A stretch of 64,000 nucleotides of DNA from Actinoplanes auranticolor (GTDB lineage: Bacteria; Actinomycetota; Actinomycetes; Mycobacteriales; Micromonosporaceae): assembly GCF_018332655.1 (NCBI RefSeq), contig NZ_BOQL01000042.1, positions 220,575 through 284,574 on the forward strand, written 5' to 3'. Under the pieces are notes generated by a model. The model did no database searches. It saw only the letters and a program-made list of their open reading frames with translations, and was not told the DNA's origin. A program made the translations under genes and the position numbers. The stretch's first letter is position 1. Every line of letters starts with the position of its first letter. Positions 18,121-26,421 of the stretch are shown here, piece by piece.

Positions 18121-19653
18121 TCAACTAGAGGATTCGGCGATGAGGTCGGCGGCGCGTTCGCCGATCATCAGCACGGTCACGACCGGGTTGACCGAGGTCA
18201 TGGTCGGAAAGACGGACGCGTCGGCGATCCGTACGTTGGCCAGGCCGCGCACCCGCAGCTGCGGATCCACGACGGCCGCCGGGTCGTCGGCGGCGCCCAT
18301 CCGGCACGTCCCGGCCGGGTGGTAGACGGTGTGGTGCGCGGCCCGCCCGTACGCCGAGAGCTCCGCGTCGGTCTGCAGCTCGGGCCCCGGCGCGATCTCC
18401 CGGGCGATCCACGACCTGAACGGCTCGGTGGCGGCGACCTGCCGGGCGATCCGCAATCCAGCAATGATGGTCTGCTCGTCGTAGCCGTCCGGGTCGGTGA
18501 AGTACCCGAAGTCCAGCGCCGGCTTCACCTGCGGATCGGCACTGGTCAGCCACAGCCGGCCGTGACTGCGCGGCCGGGGGATGTTGGGCGTCATCCCGAA
18601 GCCGTGCGCGGGCACGTCGTAGCCGAGCCGCTCGGTGTTGGTGGTGAACGGGATCTGGTAGAGGTGGAACATCAGGTCCGGCCGCGGATCGCCGGCGTCG
18701 CGGCGGACGAACAGACCGGCGTCGGAATCCATCGCGGTCTCCGGCGGCACCGGCCGGGCGGCCTCCCAGAGGATCAGCGACTCGGGATGGTCCAGCAGGT
18801 GCTCGCCCACCCCCGGCAGATCCAGGGCGACGTCGATGCCGAGCGAGCTGAGCTGGGCGGCCGGACCGATCCCGGAGAGCAGCAGCAGCCGCGGAGTGTC
18901 GATCGCCCCCGCCGACAGGACGTACTCGTGCCCGGCGGTCAGCGTGCTGTCGACGCCGTCCCGGTCCCGGACCCGCACGCCGGTGACCCGCCCGCCGTCG
19001 GTGTCGAGGTGGTACGCCCAGGTGTCGGTGAGGACGGTCAGATTCGGCCGATCCAGGTACGGATGCAGATAGGCCACCGACGACGAGGACCGCACACCCG
19101 TCTCGGGGTAGTAGGCCACCGGAAAGAAACCGGTGCCGTCGGCGAAGGGCTCGGCGTTGAAATCGTCGTGGACCGGCACACCCAGCGCGGTGTGGCAGGA
19201 AGCGACGAAAGCCTCGGTCAGCCCGTTGCGGTCCTTCGGCGCGACCGGCTGGATCTGGACGGCCAGCCGCTGCCACAGCGGCAGCATCTCCTCGTACGAC
19301 CAGCCCTGCGCCCCGGCATCGACCCAGTCACGGAAGTCCTCGGGGGGCGGCAGAAAGCTGATCATCGTGTTGTGCGAGGAACAGCCGCCGAGCACTTTCG
19401 CCCGGGAGTGCCGGATGAAGGAGTTGCCGCGGGGCTGCTCGACCGTCGGATAGTCGTAGTCGTACTCCGACTCCAGCAGGCTCAACCAGTTCCGGAGCTG
19501 CAGGACCCGGTCGTCGCCGACGTCGGACGGGCCACCCTCGACCAGGCAGACCCGCATCCCCGGGTCGGCGGACAACCGCGACGCCACGACCGCGCCGGCC
19601 GTGCCGCCGCCGACAACGACCACGTCGAAAGCCTGTGGTGCCGAGGTCTCCAG
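18121..19653 (-). CDS. GMC oxidoreductase, choline oxidase/dehydrogenase-like
   Basis: FAD enzyme that probably oxidises choline to betaine. VVVVGGGTAGAVVASRL is the FAD fold near the N-terminus. LGGCSSHN holds the His that binds FAD covalently in choline oxidase; SSSSVAYLHP, SAGAIDTPRLLLLSGIGPA, PGVGEHLLDHPE, NTVYHP-type (HHTVYHPAGTCRMG) and VNPVVTVLMIGERAADLI follow in the same order. The GTG at 19623 would cut into the first FAD strand. An in-frame CTG at 19653 with AGGAG 7 bases before it restores FDVVVVGGG, so I place the start there (510 residues). It leads the betaine importer operon, which supports the substrate guess. Confidence 0.85.
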   Translation of the reverse strand: METSAPQAFDVVVVGGGTAGAVVASRLSADPGMRVCLVEGGPSDVGDDRVLQLRNWLSLLESEYDYDYPTVEQPRGNSFIRHSRAKVLGGCSSHNTMISFLPPPEDFRDWVDAGAQGWSYEEMLPLWQRLAVQIQPVAPKDRNGLTEAFVASCHTALGVPVHDDFNAEPFADGTGFFPVAYYPETGVRSSSSVAYLHPYLDRPNLTVLTDTWAYHLDTDGGRVTGVRVRDRDGVDSTLTAGHEYVLSAGAIDTPRLLLLSGIGPAAQLSSLGIDVALDLPGVGEHLLDHPESLILWEAARPVPPETAMDSDAGLFVRRDAGDPRPDLMFHLYQIPFTTNTERLGYDVPAHGFGMTPNIPRPRSHGRLWLTSADPQVKPALDFGYFTDPDGYDEQTIIAGLRIARQVAATEPFRSWIAREIAPGPELQTDAELSAYGRAAHHTVYHPAGTCRMGAADDPAAVVDPQLRVRGLANVRIADASVFPTMTSVNPVVTVLMIGERAADLIAESSS

Positions 19654-20545
19654 TGCCCTGCTCCTGCCGCTCGCTCACAGTGGATCATCGATCCACGGGT
19701 ATCGACGGCTGAGAAACGGCACAACCGCCGAACCGCCGCCATAGGATTGAGGGGTCGGCCCACAGTGGTCAATGCCGACGCCAGAGTTTTACCAGAGCGC
19801 AATGAGTGTTTCGGCCCTTAACAGGCCGGAATCGGGCCCGGTAAACACCCGCTGAGCTGGGCCTGAGCCGAAGTTTGGGGCTGCCCGGCGACCGCGGCCG
19901 TAGCCCCGCCGACATTTTTCCTCCGCCGCATCACGACCTGGCGCTGCAGCGTCCGGGGCGCCCGCGCCGCGCCGGTTCACCGGCCGCCGGCCGGACGGCC
20001 GCTATCGTTGAGCCGGACCTGCCCGCCGGTGTCCCACCCCGGCCCGCGCAGCGACCTCCCCACCGACAGAAGCGTCCACGTGACACCTCTTTCAGGTGAC
20101 GCCCCGGTCAATCAGCCTAATCCGTTGGTGAAAAAGCGCCCGGAAACGCACGCCCGGAACGCCTGAGTACCTCTACGGATATTACCGATGCGACCCCTTC
20201 CCGGCGGGTTTCCCGCCCAGCCGAGTTGTGATCTACGGCGGCTGCTGATAGCCACAGCAGACTCCCAGGTAAGCCGCATAGCCGCAGGTGAAGGCAATGA
20301 TGAAGCACCTCGATCTTTCACGTTGCGGTCAGCCGTTGGGATTAGCCCGGACGGCGGGAACGGCCGGTATAGCCGTCTCACATATGACAAACGGAAGCAC
20401 TATCGCCGCAGCGCACCGAATCCGCCATCTTTGTCGCAGCGCCGGAACGGGTTCGGCGCCACACATACCAACGAGTGCACCGGACGTCGACTCATCCGCG
20501 ACGTTGCGGAAGTCGCACGACCAGCCGTTCCAGGAGGAACTCCCC
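19654..20545. promoter_or_regulatory. long divergent intergenic region
   Basis: About 890 bases between the minus-strand choline/betaine operon and the plus-strand exported-protein genes. No frame in it has convincing codon use. It is less GC-rich than its surroundings from about 20100 to 20540 and includes a short hairpin, CACCT/AGGTG around CTTTC, near 20084-20098. Promoters for both directions must lie here, and a long 5' leader or small RNA is possible. I could not match it to a known riboswitch. Confidence 0.45.
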
Positions 20546-21043
20546 ATGCGCAAGATCACCAAGCGTTCCGCTGCCATCATCGGCGCCACTGTCGTGGCAA
20601 TCGGCGGAGGCGCTGCCTGGGCCGCCACGAACGGCTGGGACATCAAGGGCACCGGAACCGCCGAGGGCGACGCCGCGACCATCGTCGAGATGCAGGCATC
20701 GGCGGACCTGGGCGCGAAGAAGGTCTACCCGGGTCTCGTCACCACGGTCAACACCGTGGTGAAGAACGCCAACGACTTCCCGGTCAATCTCAACAGCAGC
20801 AACTTCACGCCGACCGGCGTTGTGGTCACCGGCACCCCGACCGCTGCGGCCTGTCAGGCAGCCTTGGAAGCGGCGCCGAACACTCTCGTCGCGTCATTTC
20901 CCGCCGGAGCCCCGAAGATCGTGGCGAAATCGCCCGGCCAGGGCGTGACCACGAACATCGCGGTCGCCAACACCCTGCCGCAGTCCTGCGCGGGATCGCG
21001 CATCAAGGTCACCTACACCTTCACGGGTGTCAGCACGGTCTGA
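20546..21043 (+). CDS. exported/membrane-anchored protein with PG...DFP domain (paralogue A)
   Basis: 165 residues of no recognised family. A basic start and one hydrophobic segment (residues 10-27) is followed by WAATNGWDIKGTG, which resembles the start of SipW-tagged (TasA-like) secreted proteins. The rest is beta-rich: a VYPG turn near 60, VVKNANDFPVNL near 71-82, one Cys near 102 and another in SCAGSRIKVTYTFTG at the end. The same order of marks occurs in the genes at 21113 and 22782. AGGAGGA sits 6-7 bases before the ATG. A strong hairpin follows the stop. Function unknown; it probably works at the cell surface. Confidence 0.8.
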   Translation: MRKITKRSAAIIGATVVAIGGGAAWAATNGWDIKGTGTAEGDAATIVEMQASADLGAKKVYPGLVTTVNTVVKNANDFPVNLNSSNFTPTGVVVTGTPTAAACQAALEAAPNTLVASFPAGAPKIVAKSPGQGVTTNIAVANTLPQSCAGSRIKVTYTFTGVSTV

Positions 21044-21051
21044 CCCACCTC

Positions 21052-21080
21052 GGTGGGCGGGGCTCCGCGCCCCGCCCACC
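21052..21080 (+). terminator. strong GC hairpin after paralogue A
   Basis: Perfect 12-bp stem (GGTGGGCGGGGC with GCCCCGCCCACC) and a 5-base loop, 8 bases past the stop of the 165-residue gene and 32 bases before the next start. No T-run. It could end the transcript, or act inside the operon to set a higher level of the first gene. Confidence 0.7.
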
Positions 21081-21112
21081 CGCGGACCCCCATCGAGTTC
21101 GACAGGAGCATC

Positions 21113-21589
21113 GTGGCCAGGCTTCGGACAGTCATCGGGGCGATGATCACCACCGCCCTGGCTGCTTCGATCGCCGGCGGCCCGGCTGAGCCGGCCACCG
21201 ACACGATCGAGCTGGCCTCCCGCGAACGCGTGCACGACCGACGGTCGGAACCCTTCGCGATCACGGTGAAGGGCCGCCCGATGAAGCACCTGTATCCCGG
21301 AATCACGCGGGAGCTGCAGCTGACGCTGCGAAATCCCTACGACTTCGCGTTGAGCGTCAAGTCGCTGCGAGCCGAGGTGGTGTCCTCCTCCAAGCGCGGT
21401 TGCAAGCCGGTGCCCGCCAATCTCGTGGCCCAGAGCTACACCGGCAAGCTCCCTCTTCTGATTCCGCCCCGCAGCCGGACCGACGCCAAGACCATTCCGC
21501 TCGCCATGCCGCCCGGAGCCGCCCAGGCATGCTCGGGCGCGACCTTCACCATTCAGCTGCGCGGCACGGCAACGAAGGCTCATCGATGA
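21113..21589 (+). CDS. exported protein with PG...DF domain (paralogue B)
   Basis: 158 residues, no known family. A short N-terminal hydrophobic stretch (residues 7-22, TVIGAMITTALAASIAGG) looks like a signal peptide. The mature part repeats the pattern of its neighbours: LYPGITRELQLTLRNPYDF, a Cys (RGCKP), and a second Cys in ACSGATFTIQLRG near the C-terminus. GTG start at 21113 with AGGAG 6 bases upstream; a longer ATG frame runs through the hairpin and is rejected. The stop overlaps the next gene (ATGA), so the two are translated together. Confidence 0.75.
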   Translation: MARLRTVIGAMITTALAASIAGGPAEPATDTIELASRERVHDRRSEPFAITVKGRPMKHLYPGITRELQLTLRNPYDFALSVKSLRAEVVSSSKRGCKPVPANLVAQSYTGKLPLLIPPRSRTDAKTIPLAMPPGAAQACSGATFTIQLRGTATKAHR

Positions 21590-22245
21590 AGCATCTGACC
21601 AAACTGTCCTTGGTCGCGGCCACGGCCGCCGCCGTCACCTTCGGGGGCAGCGTCTACGCCTTCGCAGGCTGGATCATCGACACTCCTGCCACCGTGCTCG
21701 AGATGACGGTGGCGCAGGTGCCGGCCGGGAACGCCCCGGCCGTCGAGGCGAAGAACAAGAACGCGGAGATCGCCTGGGAGGGCAGCACTGTCGTCGCCGG
21801 GGTGCAGGCGGAGAGCTACATCGTCACCCGGTTCGGCTCGGGTGCCCCGGTGGTGGTCTGTGACCATGTCACCACCACCGCCTGCAGGGACAAGAGCGTT
21901 CCCCAGGGCACCTGGACGTGGAAGGTGCGGCCCGTCTTCAAGAGCTGGCTCGGTGACTACAGCCCGAACAGCGCCGCACTCACCTTCACCAAGTCGCCAC
22001 CTACCGCGGCCGAGCTGGTCAGTGCCACCACCCCGGCAGTGCGGGCGACACCGGATGCCCCCTCGACCGCACCGGCCGGCGGACGCGCCGTCGTGACGTC
22101 ACCGGCGCCGACTGTGTCGGCTACCAAGCCTCCGGCGTCCCCCGCCCCCGAGGCGAAAAAGGAAGATCCACCGCCCTCCACGCAGGAGAGCGCCTCCGCC
22201 GAGCCCTCGGCATCACCATCGAGCCCAGCGGAAGACAAGAAGTAG
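21586..22245 (+). CDS. exported protein with Fn3-like core and Pro/Ser tail
   Basis: 219 residues. Signal-like hydrophobic segment at residues 7-28. The core (about 35-140) reads as one fibronectin-III-like beta domain: EIAWEGSTVVAGVQAESYIVTR, two Cys in CDHVTTTAC that could pair, and WTWKVRPVFKSW. From about 150 on it is Pro/Ser/Ala/Thr-rich with charged ends (AEDKK), like a wall-spanning or disordered tail. No LPxTG sorting signal and no C-terminal membrane segment. It is coupled to the 21113 gene by an ATGA overlap but is not a paralogue of it. Function unknown. Confidence 0.75.
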   Translation: MKHLTKLSLVAATAAAVTFGGSVYAFAGWIIDTPATVLEMTVAQVPAGNAPAVEAKNKNAEIAWEGSTVVAGVQAESYIVTRFGSGAPVVVCDHVTTTACRDKSVPQGTWTWKVRPVFKSWLGDYSPNSAALTFTKSPPTAAELVSATTPAVRATPDAPSTAPAGGRAVVTSPAPTVSATKPPASPAPEAKKEDPPPSTQESASAEPSASPSSPAEDKK

Positions 22246-22261
22246 GTCATGAGTTCCCGTG

Positions 22262-22291
22262 GCCCTCGGCGTCGTTCATGGCGTCGGGGGC
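22262..22291 (+). terminator. possible terminator after exported-protein genes
   Basis: GCCCTCGGCG can pair with CGTCGGGGGC (10 pairs, two of them G-T) around a 10-base loop, 16 bases after the stop. Weaker than the hairpin at 21052. Confidence 0.4.
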
Positions 22292-22704
22292 TACGTGCGT
22301 TCTCCTGCCCTTACCCGGATGGGTTAGGCCCATTCTTCGGCGACCGCGGACGGTTGTCCGATGCCGTACGGCTTCCTTGTGCGAGATGGTGGACCGGCGG
22401 ATATGAACGGCTTTCCAGGTCCGGCTCCCCGCGGGGACAGTGACGGTTGCCGGTTTGGCGCGCCGCCGTTCCGGTGCTAGCAAGGCATCGCTGCTGACCT
22501 GCGGCTTCATCGACTCGTAGGTGAATGTGCACGGTGGGCGGTTTCGCGTTCCGGGGTCCCTCGTGCGGGTTAAGCCGGACAGGTCCTCATGGTTGATTCA
22601 TGCGCCGGGAACGGCGGACTAATCACCGATCACGGCGCGCCGGTATTTGCGGGAATGTGGTAGTGCACATGCACCGCTCGTACCATCGCAGGAGGATGCT
22701 CCGT
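22292..22704. other. intergenic region upstream of paralogue D
   Basis: About 410 bases with no convincing gene. Third-position bias is lost in all frames. The right end carries the AGGAGG (22690-22695) that serves the small ORF at 22705. The promoter of the 22.7-23.5 kb genes should be in here; I cannot place it. Confidence 0.4.
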
Positions 22705-22785
22705 ATGCGCAAGTTCAGCAGACGGTTCGCCGCCGCTCCGACCGCCGCTGTTCGCAGGTTCGGCGCCGGCGAGGTGACGCCGTGA
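22705..22785 (+). CDS. 26-codon upstream ORF coupled to paralogue D
   Basis: MRKFSRRF... 26 residues, basic. A textbook AGGAGG lies 9 bases before its ATG, whereas the next gene has none of its own. Its TGA overlaps the GTG of the gene at 22782 (GTGA), so ribosomes ending here could restart on it. Its first residues recall the start of paralogue A (MRKITKRS), so it may be either a translated leader or the remnant of an older N-terminus separated by a frameshift. Confidence 0.5.
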   Translation: MRKFSRRFAAAPTAAVRRFGAGEVTP

Positions 22786-23477
22786 TCCGTGATGAGCTGA
22801 CCAGGCGCGACGTGTTCGGCCGGTATGACGCACGGGGCGACGGCCGGCGGGAGGACCCGCGGGCGGGCGCGATCCGGCCGCCGGACCGGGTACGGGTGGA
22901 AAGCGCGGCCGTCGAGGAAATGCCGGCGTTCGACGACGAGCCCACCGGTGACGTGCTCGGCGCCGGCCGGCCGCGGGGTTTCCTGAGCCGGCTCGACGCG
23001 CGTACCCGATCGATCCTGGCCGCCGCCGCGACCGCTGCCGTGCTGGTCAATGCCGGCGCGGTCTGGGCCTACTGGCAGATCACCGGGGCGGAGACGGGCC
23101 GGGCCAATGCCGGCACGGTCGTGGAGCTCAACCTGCGCGGCCGGTCCGATCTGAACAAGCCGCTCACCCCGGGCAGCACCGGCAATCTGACGGTGACGCT
23201 GACCAACGACCACGACTTCCCGATCCGCATCACCTCGGTCTCGCCCGCCTCCGGCAGCATCATGGCGGACGACGAGCACCGCGAGAACGGCTGCGTGAAC
23301 CACGGCGTGACGGTCGCACAGGATGCGTTCGCCGTGCGGTGGAAGGTCGATCGCAACCACGTCGGCGCTTTCACCGTGCCGGGCGGGCTCGCGATGGCCA
23401 CGAAGTCCGATCCGGCCTGCGAGGGTGCCGTCTTCACCGTTCCGGTCCTGGTCACCGGGGTCGCGGAAGTCAGTTGA
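22782..23477 (+). CDS. single-pass membrane protein with PG...DFP domain (paralogue D)
   Basis: 231 residues. An unusually long charged N-terminal part (about 75 residues, Arg/Asp/Glu-rich, likely cytoplasmic) precedes one membrane segment (about 80-100) ending in AVWAYWQITGAETG, again like SipW-type tags. The outer domain shows LTPGSTGNLTVTLTNDHDFPIRI, a Cys (NGC), and ACEGAVFTVPVLVTG at the C-terminus, matching the genes at 20546 and 21113. The GTG start overlaps the stop of the 26-codon ORF. A start further upstream would read through that ORF in another frame and has no Shine-Dalgarno. Its end overlaps the convergent ligase-like gene by 8 bases. Confidence 0.72.
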   Translation: MIRDELTRRDVFGRYDARGDGRREDPRAGAIRPPDRVRVESAAVEEMPAFDDEPTGDVLGAGRPRGFLSRLDARTRSILAAAATAAVLVNAGAVWAYWQITGAETGRANAGTVVELNLRGRSDLNKPLTPGSTGNLTVTLTNDHDFPIRITSVSPASGSIMADDEHRENGCVNHGVTVAQDAFAVRWKVDRNHVGAFTVPGGLAMATKSDPACEGAVFTVPVLVTGVAEVS

Positions 23478-23952
23478 CCTCGGTCACCGTACGCGTCTGG
23501 CTGTCGTAGGTCCGGGCCTGCACGAAGCGTCCGCGGGCCACCGGCAGGTCCCCCAGCTCGGCCGCGTAGCGGGCATGGTCCCTGGCCCGCAGAGCCAGGC
23601 TGACGTGCGGCACCCAGGAGCCCGGCGCGTGCTGCGGGTTACGTTCCGTGCCCGTCAGTGCGCGCCACACCTCGGCCTGCAGGTCACGCAGCGCGTCGGT
23701 CGCCATCACGCGCCAGACGACCGCGCGCTCGAAGAAGATCAGGCCGTCGAGCACTGCCTCGACCGGCAGTCCGGCGAGCGCGCCCGTGACCTCGGGAGTG
23801 AGCCGGTCCGCGGCGGCCAGCGTCAGGTGCGGCCGGTTGGTGGGGTGCCGGTGCGTGGCCAGGCTGGGCAGACCCGCTGCGTGCAGGCGCTGCCAGACCG
23901 ATCGGACCTGGGCGTCGAGGGCGTCATCCACCGTGAGCTCAACCGTGTGCAT
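23470..23952 (-). CDS. 2'-5' RNA ligase/cyclic phosphodiesterase-like protein
   Basis: 160 residues of the 2H phosphoesterase superfamily. The two catalytic motifs are present: PHLTLA with H42 and PHVSLA with H116, each HxT/SxA on paired strands. Members act on 2',3'-cyclic phosphates of RNA or nucleotides; the cellular substrate here is unknown. GTG at 23955 and ATG at 23952 are both possible; no good ribosome binding site. It converges on and overlaps the paralogue D gene by 8 bases. Confidence 0.82.
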   Translation of the reverse strand: MHTVELTVDDALDAQVRSVWQRLHAAGLPSLATHRHPTNRPHLTLAAADRLTPEVTGALAGLPVEAVLDGLIFFERAVVWRVMATDALRDLQAEVWRALTGTERNPQHAPGSWVPHVSLALRARDHARYAAELGDLPVARGRFVQARTYDSQTRTVTEVN

Positions 23953-24107
23953 CACGCCACGGTGTCACGGCGGCGGCGGCGATCAACCCGCCGCCTCCGC
24001 CGCACCTGATGACACCCGGGCCGGGGCCCGGTCGGCGCACCACCGGTAACAGAGCGTGGGCAGGCGGTACGCCGGAGTGAAATAATAGCGCCGATCTGCA
24101 ACTTGCA

Positions 24108-25388
24108 CTACGCCCGCAGCCGGTCCACGTTGCGCAGCGTGCGCGGAGCGGCCGGATGCCGCTCGATCAGCGGGACCGGGGGCAGTGGCGGCAGGGAGCT
24201 GCCGGTGACCGAGTCGTAGAGGTGCGCGCGAGCGCGTTCGATCGCCACGTCGGTGAGCTGCTCGTCGCGGGACGCCTTGCCGATGCCCTCGGCCATCACC
24301 CGGGAGGTCGCCTCCGCGTACCGGCGCATGTCCTTGAGTCCCTGCTCGTAGCCGATCGCCGCCTCGTGCTCGTGGCCCCGGGCCTGGCGGGCTTCCTCGC
24401 GCTCGTACGCGTTGCCGTGCGAGACGAACTTGAGCCCGACCGCCGCGCAGTCCAGGGCCACCAGCAGCATCGCGATGCCCAGGTAGAACATCCCGATGCC
24501 CCAGAAGTCGCTGGTGACCAGGTACCACATCGCCTTGGTACGGGCGCCGAAGCCGGCGTCGGCCCGGATCGCCTCCGCGTTGGCCGTACGCTGCTCGGCG
24601 ATCTTGGCCGTGAGATCGGCCTCCTCACCGGCCCGCGCGGTCCGGGCGGCCTTCTGGGTGTCCTGCAGCCGCGCGGCCTGCGCGTCCAGCCGGGCGGCCT
24701 GGTCGTCCAGCCCTCGGGAACGCTTGACCAGGGTGTCGCAGTAGCCGCCCACCGGGCAGCCCGCCTTACGGGACACGCCGTCGCCCTCGGAGTCGGCGAT
24801 GGCCTGCTGGTAGAGCTTGCGGGCATCGCGGCGCTTCTCCGCCGCCCGGGTGTTCAGTGCCTGCACCGCCCGGTCCTCGGCCACCGTCTGCTTCTTCAGC
24901 TCCTGCAGCCGGGCGTCGTACGCGGCGATCGCCCCGCCCACCTCGATCGCGCTGATCTGCTCGTTGTGCACGTCGTTGAGCCGGTTGTCGATCTCGCCCT
25001 TGTAGCGCGCCAGCATCAGCGGTTCGGTGATGATCACCGCGAACAGCAGCGCCAGCGTGATCCGGCCCGCGTACAGGCCGAAGGTCGGGCGGCGCAGCAG
25101 GTCCTTGGGATCGGGCGAGTCCAGGCGCTCGTAGTTGATCGCCACCCGGCCGACCACGGCCCGGTCGTACGCCACCACCCCGGTCGCCACCAGCGGCCCG
25201 ACCAGCCACTGCCACCAGGGATGGGTGTAGTTCGCGCTGGCGTCGACGAAGGCGGCACCGCCCGCGGTCGCGTACACGAAGTAGAGCACGATGAACACGC
25301 CGATCGAGCTGTACAGCACCCGGTCGGAGTGGGTCGTCACGCTGTCCGGGTTCACGTTGGCGATCCGGAGCAGCAAGCGACGACGCAT
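24108..25388 (-). CDS. DUF4407 family membrane protein
   Basis: 426 residues. Three membrane helices near the N-terminus (about 24-45, 58-75, 103-126), a long Ala/Glu/Arg/Gln-rich helical stretch (about 135-290) that looks like a coiled coil interrupted by a two-Cys loop (AGCPVGGYC), a fourth helix (about 300-320) and a charged cytoplasmic tail. This layout is that of the DUF4407 family, whose role is unknown. It stands alone; a 110-base gap separates it from the divergent aldo/keto reductase. Confidence 0.8.
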   Translation of the reverse strand: MRRRLLLRIANVNPDSVTTHSDRVLYSSIGVFIVLYFVYATAGGAAFVDASANYTHPWWQWLVGPLVATGVVAYDRAVVGRVAINYERLDSPDPKDLLRRPTFGLYAGRITLALLFAVIITEPLMLARYKGEIDNRLNDVHNEQISAIEVGGAIAAYDARLQELKKQTVAEDRAVQALNTRAAEKRRDARKLYQQAIADSEGDGVSRKAGCPVGGYCDTLVKRSRGLDDQAARLDAQAARLQDTQKAARTARAGEEADLTAKIAEQRTANAEAIRADAGFGARTKAMWYLVTSDFWGIGMFYLGIAMLLVALDCAAVGLKFVSHGNAYEREEARQARGHEHEAAIGYEQGLKDMRRYAEATSRVMAEGIGKASRDEQLTDVAIERARAHLYDSVTGSSLPPLPPVPLIERHPAAPRTLRNVDRLRA

Positions 25389-25499
25389 AGAGCCGAGTCT
25401 CGCCCATCACAGCGGCGCGCGGGCCGAAACGGGTGGATCGCGGCGGGTCAGGGGTACACCTGGTAGCGACAGCATCGGCGGACCGTCCCTAGGAGCAGC

Positions 25500-26354
25500 A
25501 TGGCTTCCGCAGTACCCGACATCACTCTCAACGACGGCCGTACCATCCCGCAGCTGGGCTTCGGGGTGTTCCAGGTGCCACAGGCGGAGACCCAGGCCGC
25601 GGTGGAGACCGCCATCGAGATCGGCTACCGGCACATCGACACCGCCCAGATGTACGGCAACGAGCACGGCGTCGGCGCGGCCATCGCCGCGTCCGGGCTG
25701 AGCCGCGACGAGTTCTTCGTGACCAGCAAGCTGAACAACGGCGCGCACCTGCCGGACGACGCGCGGCGCGAGTTCGACGCCTCGCTCAAGGCGCTGGGCA
25801 GCGACTACGTCGACCTCTTCCTGATCCACTGGCCGCTGCCGGGCCGCTACGACGGCGACTTCAGCCAGACCTGGCGCACGCTGGAGGAGTTCTACCGCGA
25901 CGGGCGGGCCCGCTCGATCGGCGTCTCCAACTTCACCCAGCACCACCTGGGCCGGTTGTTCGCCGAGACCACGGTGCGGCCCGCGGTCAACCAGATCGAG
26001 ATCCACCCGTACCTGAACAACGACGCGCTGCGCGCTTTCAACACCGACCACGAGATCGCGAACGAGGCGTACTCGCCGATCGCGCAGGGCGCGGTGCTCG
26101 ACGACCCGGCCATCGTGACCATCGCCAACGAGGCCGGCAAGACCCCGGCCCAGGTGGTGCTGCGCTGGCACATCCAGCGCGGCGACATCATCTTCCCGAA
26201 GTCGAACACCACCGAGCGGGTTCGGGAGAACTTCGAGATCTTCGACTTCGAGCTCGACGGCGGCGCGATGGGCACCATCACGGCGCTGGATCGCGGCGAG
26301 CGCGGCCGCACCGGCGCCAACCCCGACACCATGAACTGGGTGCCGGAGAGCTGA
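25500..26354 (+). CDS. aldo/keto reductase (2,5-diketo-D-gluconate reductase-like)
   Basis: 284 residues, an NADPH-dependent TIM-barrel reductase of small aldehydes and ketones. The catalytic tetrad is complete: D47 in RHIDTAQMYGNE, Y52, K77 (TSKL) and H110 (LIHWP). IGVSNF and IFPKSNTTERVRENF (nucleotide-binding end) are in place. AGGAGC precedes the ATG by a few bases. The 284-residue length and motif set fit the AKR5-type group. It ends before a strong hairpin shared with the convergent SIMPL gene. Confidence 0.92.
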   Translation: MASAVPDITLNDGRTIPQLGFGVFQVPQAETQAAVETAIEIGYRHIDTAQMYGNEHGVGAAIAASGLSRDEFFVTSKLNNGAHLPDDARREFDASLKALGSDYVDLFLIHWPLPGRYDGDFSQTWRTLEEFYRDGRARSIGVSNFTQHHLGRLFAETTVRPAVNQIEIHPYLNNDALRAFNTDHEIANEAYSPIAQGAVLDDPAIVTIANEAGKTPAQVVLRWHIQRGDIIFPKSNTTERVRENFEIFDFELDGGAMGTITALDRGERGRTGANPDTMNWVPES

Positions 26355-26421
26355 GCGAGGCGGTCCGGGCCTTGGGCCCAGACCCACGAGCAGCAGGTGT
26401 ACGCCGACAGGGATTGGGCCG

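Noticed and set aside
14882..19821. Long plus-strand frames opposite the betaine operon (over 800 and 900 codons)
   Set aside because: Mirror images of the permease, ATPase and GMC genes; composition is His/Arg/Gly/Asp-rich without secondary-structure pattern.
20100..20540. c-di-GMP, TPP or cobalamin riboswitch before the exported-protein genes
   Set aside because: I looked for the conserved core sequences of these classes and found none.
23983..24108. 41-codon minus-strand ORF directly after the DUF4407 gene, starting at an overlapping GTG
   Set aside because: No ribosome binding site and no recognisable feature; the overlap with the stop may be chance.
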